From Bacteroidales bacterium (GTDB lineage: Bacteria; Bacteroidota; Bacteroidia; Bacteroidales; UBA4181): DNA of 64,000 bases. The DNA is taken from assembly GCA_031275285.1 (NCBI GenBank), contig JAISOY010000189.1:1-64000 (forward strand). The letters are read 5' to 3'. Each line of letters opens with the position of its first letter. Position 1 is the stretch's first letter. A model generated the notes under the pieces. That model ran no database searches. It saw nothing but the letters and a program-made list of their open reading frames with translations, and was not told the origin of the DNA. The position numbers and the translations under genes were made by a program. Below, one piece after another: positions 62,650-64,000 of the stretch.

Positions 62650-63909
62650 ATGAAACTTAGTAATAAATATTTTTTCCCTTTAGTGATTATTGCTTTTGCC
62701 TTTTTTATCATAGGCTTCGGCGTTGGGATCAACGGAATCATGGTGCCTATTCTGGAAGAAACTTTTTCTTTAAGCAAAGGCATGTCATATCTGGTTTTGA
62801 CGGCAACATTTTCGGCATTTCTAATATTTGGAGGACCATCAGGATGGGTGATAAAAAAGATAGGTTATAAAAAATCACTGATCCTTGCCTTGTTCATTAT
62901 GAGTTTAGGTATGTTTTTGTTTATTCCATCGGCAAAAATAAGTCCCTCCATGTCCGGATTTTATCTTTTTCTTATCGCATCGTTCATCGGAGGGATCGGC
63001 AATACATTGTTACAAACCACCATTAACCCTTATGTCACTATTTGCGGCCCCATCGAAAAAGCAGCCCAACGTTTGTGTTGTATGGGGATCATGAACCAGT
63101 CCGCCTGGTTTCTCGGCCCCATCTTCTTGAGTCTTTTCATCGATGTGAAAAATCCGGTTTTGGCCAACGCTGCTATTCCGTTTGGTATGGCCGCCGCCAT
63201 TATAGCGTTATTTGCACTGGCAATGATCTTTATTTCGCTTCCTGAGATTACAGCAGAAGGAGAAGATGAACTCAGTGAGAATAAATCGGAAGACGAGATA
63301 ATAATAGCTGCCAACCGGAAAAAAAGTATCTGGCAATTTCCACACCTGCTACTCGGAGCGCTTGCACTTTTTTTATATGTAGGGGTTGAAACCTTGCCGA
63401 TGGCTTCAGTCATAGATTTTGCCAAATCCATCGGATCAGATTCTCCGGCAAGGTATTCCATGATTGGACCGGTGGGTATGATCATAGGTTACATCATCAG
63501 TATTTTTATTCTGCAATGGCTTCCCCAGAATAAGGCACTGGCATTGTTCGCCACAATTGCACTCGTGTCATCCATCCTTTTAATCACACTTCCTTCCCAT
63601 ATAGCCATCTATTTTCTATCGGGTTTAGGGTTCTCTCATTCCATTATGTGGGGTTGCCTCTGGGGACTGACCATTGCAGGTCTGGGAAAGTATACCAAAT
63701 CGGGAGCTTCGATGTTGGTAGTAGCTTTAGTTGGTGGTGCAGCAATTCCATTGGTATTCGGATTTTTACTGGATTTTATCAAAACAAGCGACATAGCTTC
63801 GCCAACTAATTTCCAGACTGCTTACCGGATATTCATCCCATGCTACTTATATATCCTCTTCTATGCATTAATCGGATATAAGATAGGAAGGAAAGCACCA
63901 AAAGTATAA
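62650..63909 (+). CDS. MFS transporter of the FucP/NagP type
   Basis: Starting at the ATG at 62650 (MKLSNKYFFPLV) gives 419 residues with twelve helices; an upstream TTG start inside the ceramidase gene adds a polar tail and is rejected. The FucP/NagP-like sequence GNTLLQTTINPYVTICGP with AAQR after it marks the fucose-galactose-glucose:H+ symporter family, which includes GlcNAc porters. It is the uptake system of the cluster, likely for a hexosamine-type sugar. Confidence 0.85.
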   Translation: MKLSNKYFFPLVIIAFAFFIIGFGVGINGIMVPILEETFSLSKGMSYLVLTATFSAFLIFGGPSGWVIKKIGYKKSLILALFIMSLGMFLFIPSAKISPSMSGFYLFLIASFIGGIGNTLLQTTINPYVTICGPIEKAAQRLCCMGIMNQSAWFLGPIFLSLFIDVKNPVLANAAIPFGMAAAIIALFALAMIFISLPEITAEGEDELSENKSEDEIIIAANRKKSIWQFPHLLLGALALFLYVGVETLPMASVIDFAKSIGSDSPARYSMIGPVGMIIGYIISIFILQWLPQNKALALFATIALVSSILLITLPSHIAIYFLSGLGFSHSIMWGCLWGLTIAGLGKYTKSGASMLVVALVGGAAIPLVFGFLLDFIKTSDIASPTNFQTAYRIFIPCYLYILFYALIGYKIGRKAPKV

Positions 63910-64000
63910 TTGTGAATTTGACCTAACAATGTATTTAAATCATAATGCCTATGATAGATCCCTTCCTATAATAAAAGTATACGTAAATCTGAAATTGTAA
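63910..64000. other. right window edge, no feature seen
   Basis: The last 91 bases show no start codon with a credible frame, hairpin or repeat. Confidence 0.4.

Noticed and set aside
1-64000. CRISPR arrays, tRNA or rRNA genes
   Set aside because: No regular short repeat-spacer pattern, tRNA cloverleaf sequence or rRNA segment was noticed on either strand. The 92-bp repeats are far apart and not arranged as an array.

Overview
The window looks like a chromosomal segment of a fermentative, host- or plant-polymer-associated member of the Bacteroidales (Bacteroidota). The evidence is low G+C, Bacteroidota -7 promoter boxes (TAnnTTTG), many SPII lipoproteins, a menaquinone pathway (menG, menA), a Bacteroides-type NrtR-family sugar regulator beside xylose genes, GH43 enzymes, InlB-type repeats and a TPR-histidine kinase/LuxR pair. 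I cannot name the genus. No rRNA, tRNA or CRISPR array was found.

Layout. 1-5.0 kb (minus): a phosphoesterase cut by the window edge, a VanY-like peptidase, a DUF5131 protein, an exported EEP-fold lipoprotein and an HdeD-like membrane protein. 5.5-11.1 kb (minus): a complete efflux operon (TetR regulator, TolC, HlyD-type adaptor, two ABC-2 permeases) with a palindromic operator at the regulator. 11.6-19.8 kb: a fused FAD/Fe-S dehydrogenase, a frameshifted glycosidase-like gene, a GT2/methyltransferase pair, a gutted GH2 beta-galactosidase pseudogene and a membrane protein. 20.2-24.7 kb (plus): an XRE regulator with a striking operator region, an LpoB/COG3014 lipoprotein pair and dnaA. 25.2-28.4 kb: tandem hairpin repeats, then an ECF sigma / anti-sigma / DUF2807 / DUF4097-like operon. 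28.5-33.6 kb: menG, menA, a BASS-type transporter, an MBL hydrolase and a phosphoesterase.

34.0-47.0 kb is a xylose and xylan locus. A regulator-led minus-strand operon (NrtR-type regulator, xylB, two exported Gfo/Idh proteins, xylA, xylE) faces a plus-strand group (CE1-like esterase, two GH43 enzymes). Enzymes would release pentoses outside the cytoplasm, XylE would import xylose, and XylA/XylB would send it to the pentose phosphate pathway. 47.2-51.0 kb is the scar of a decayed integrative element: an excisionase-like HTH remnant and a tyrosine-recombinase remnant flank an intact, very AT-rich histidine kinase/response regulator pair whose regulator carries an unrecognised output domain. 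51.1-55.2 kb holds a TPR-kinase/LuxR pair and a divergent InlB-repeat lipoprotein with an inverted-repeat operator between them. 55.5-63.9 kb is a DeoR-led cluster (MurQ etherase, exported aminotransferase, BadF-type sugar kinase, ceramidase-like lipoprotein, FucP/NagP-type transporter) that looks like amino-sugar or N-acetylmuramate salvage with two unusual exported enzymes.

The most unusual non-coding feature is a dispersed intergenic repeat. Five full copies are each exactly 92 bp and a sixth is partial; four copies bracket or punctuate the xylose/xylan locus. All similarities were judged by eye, without searches.
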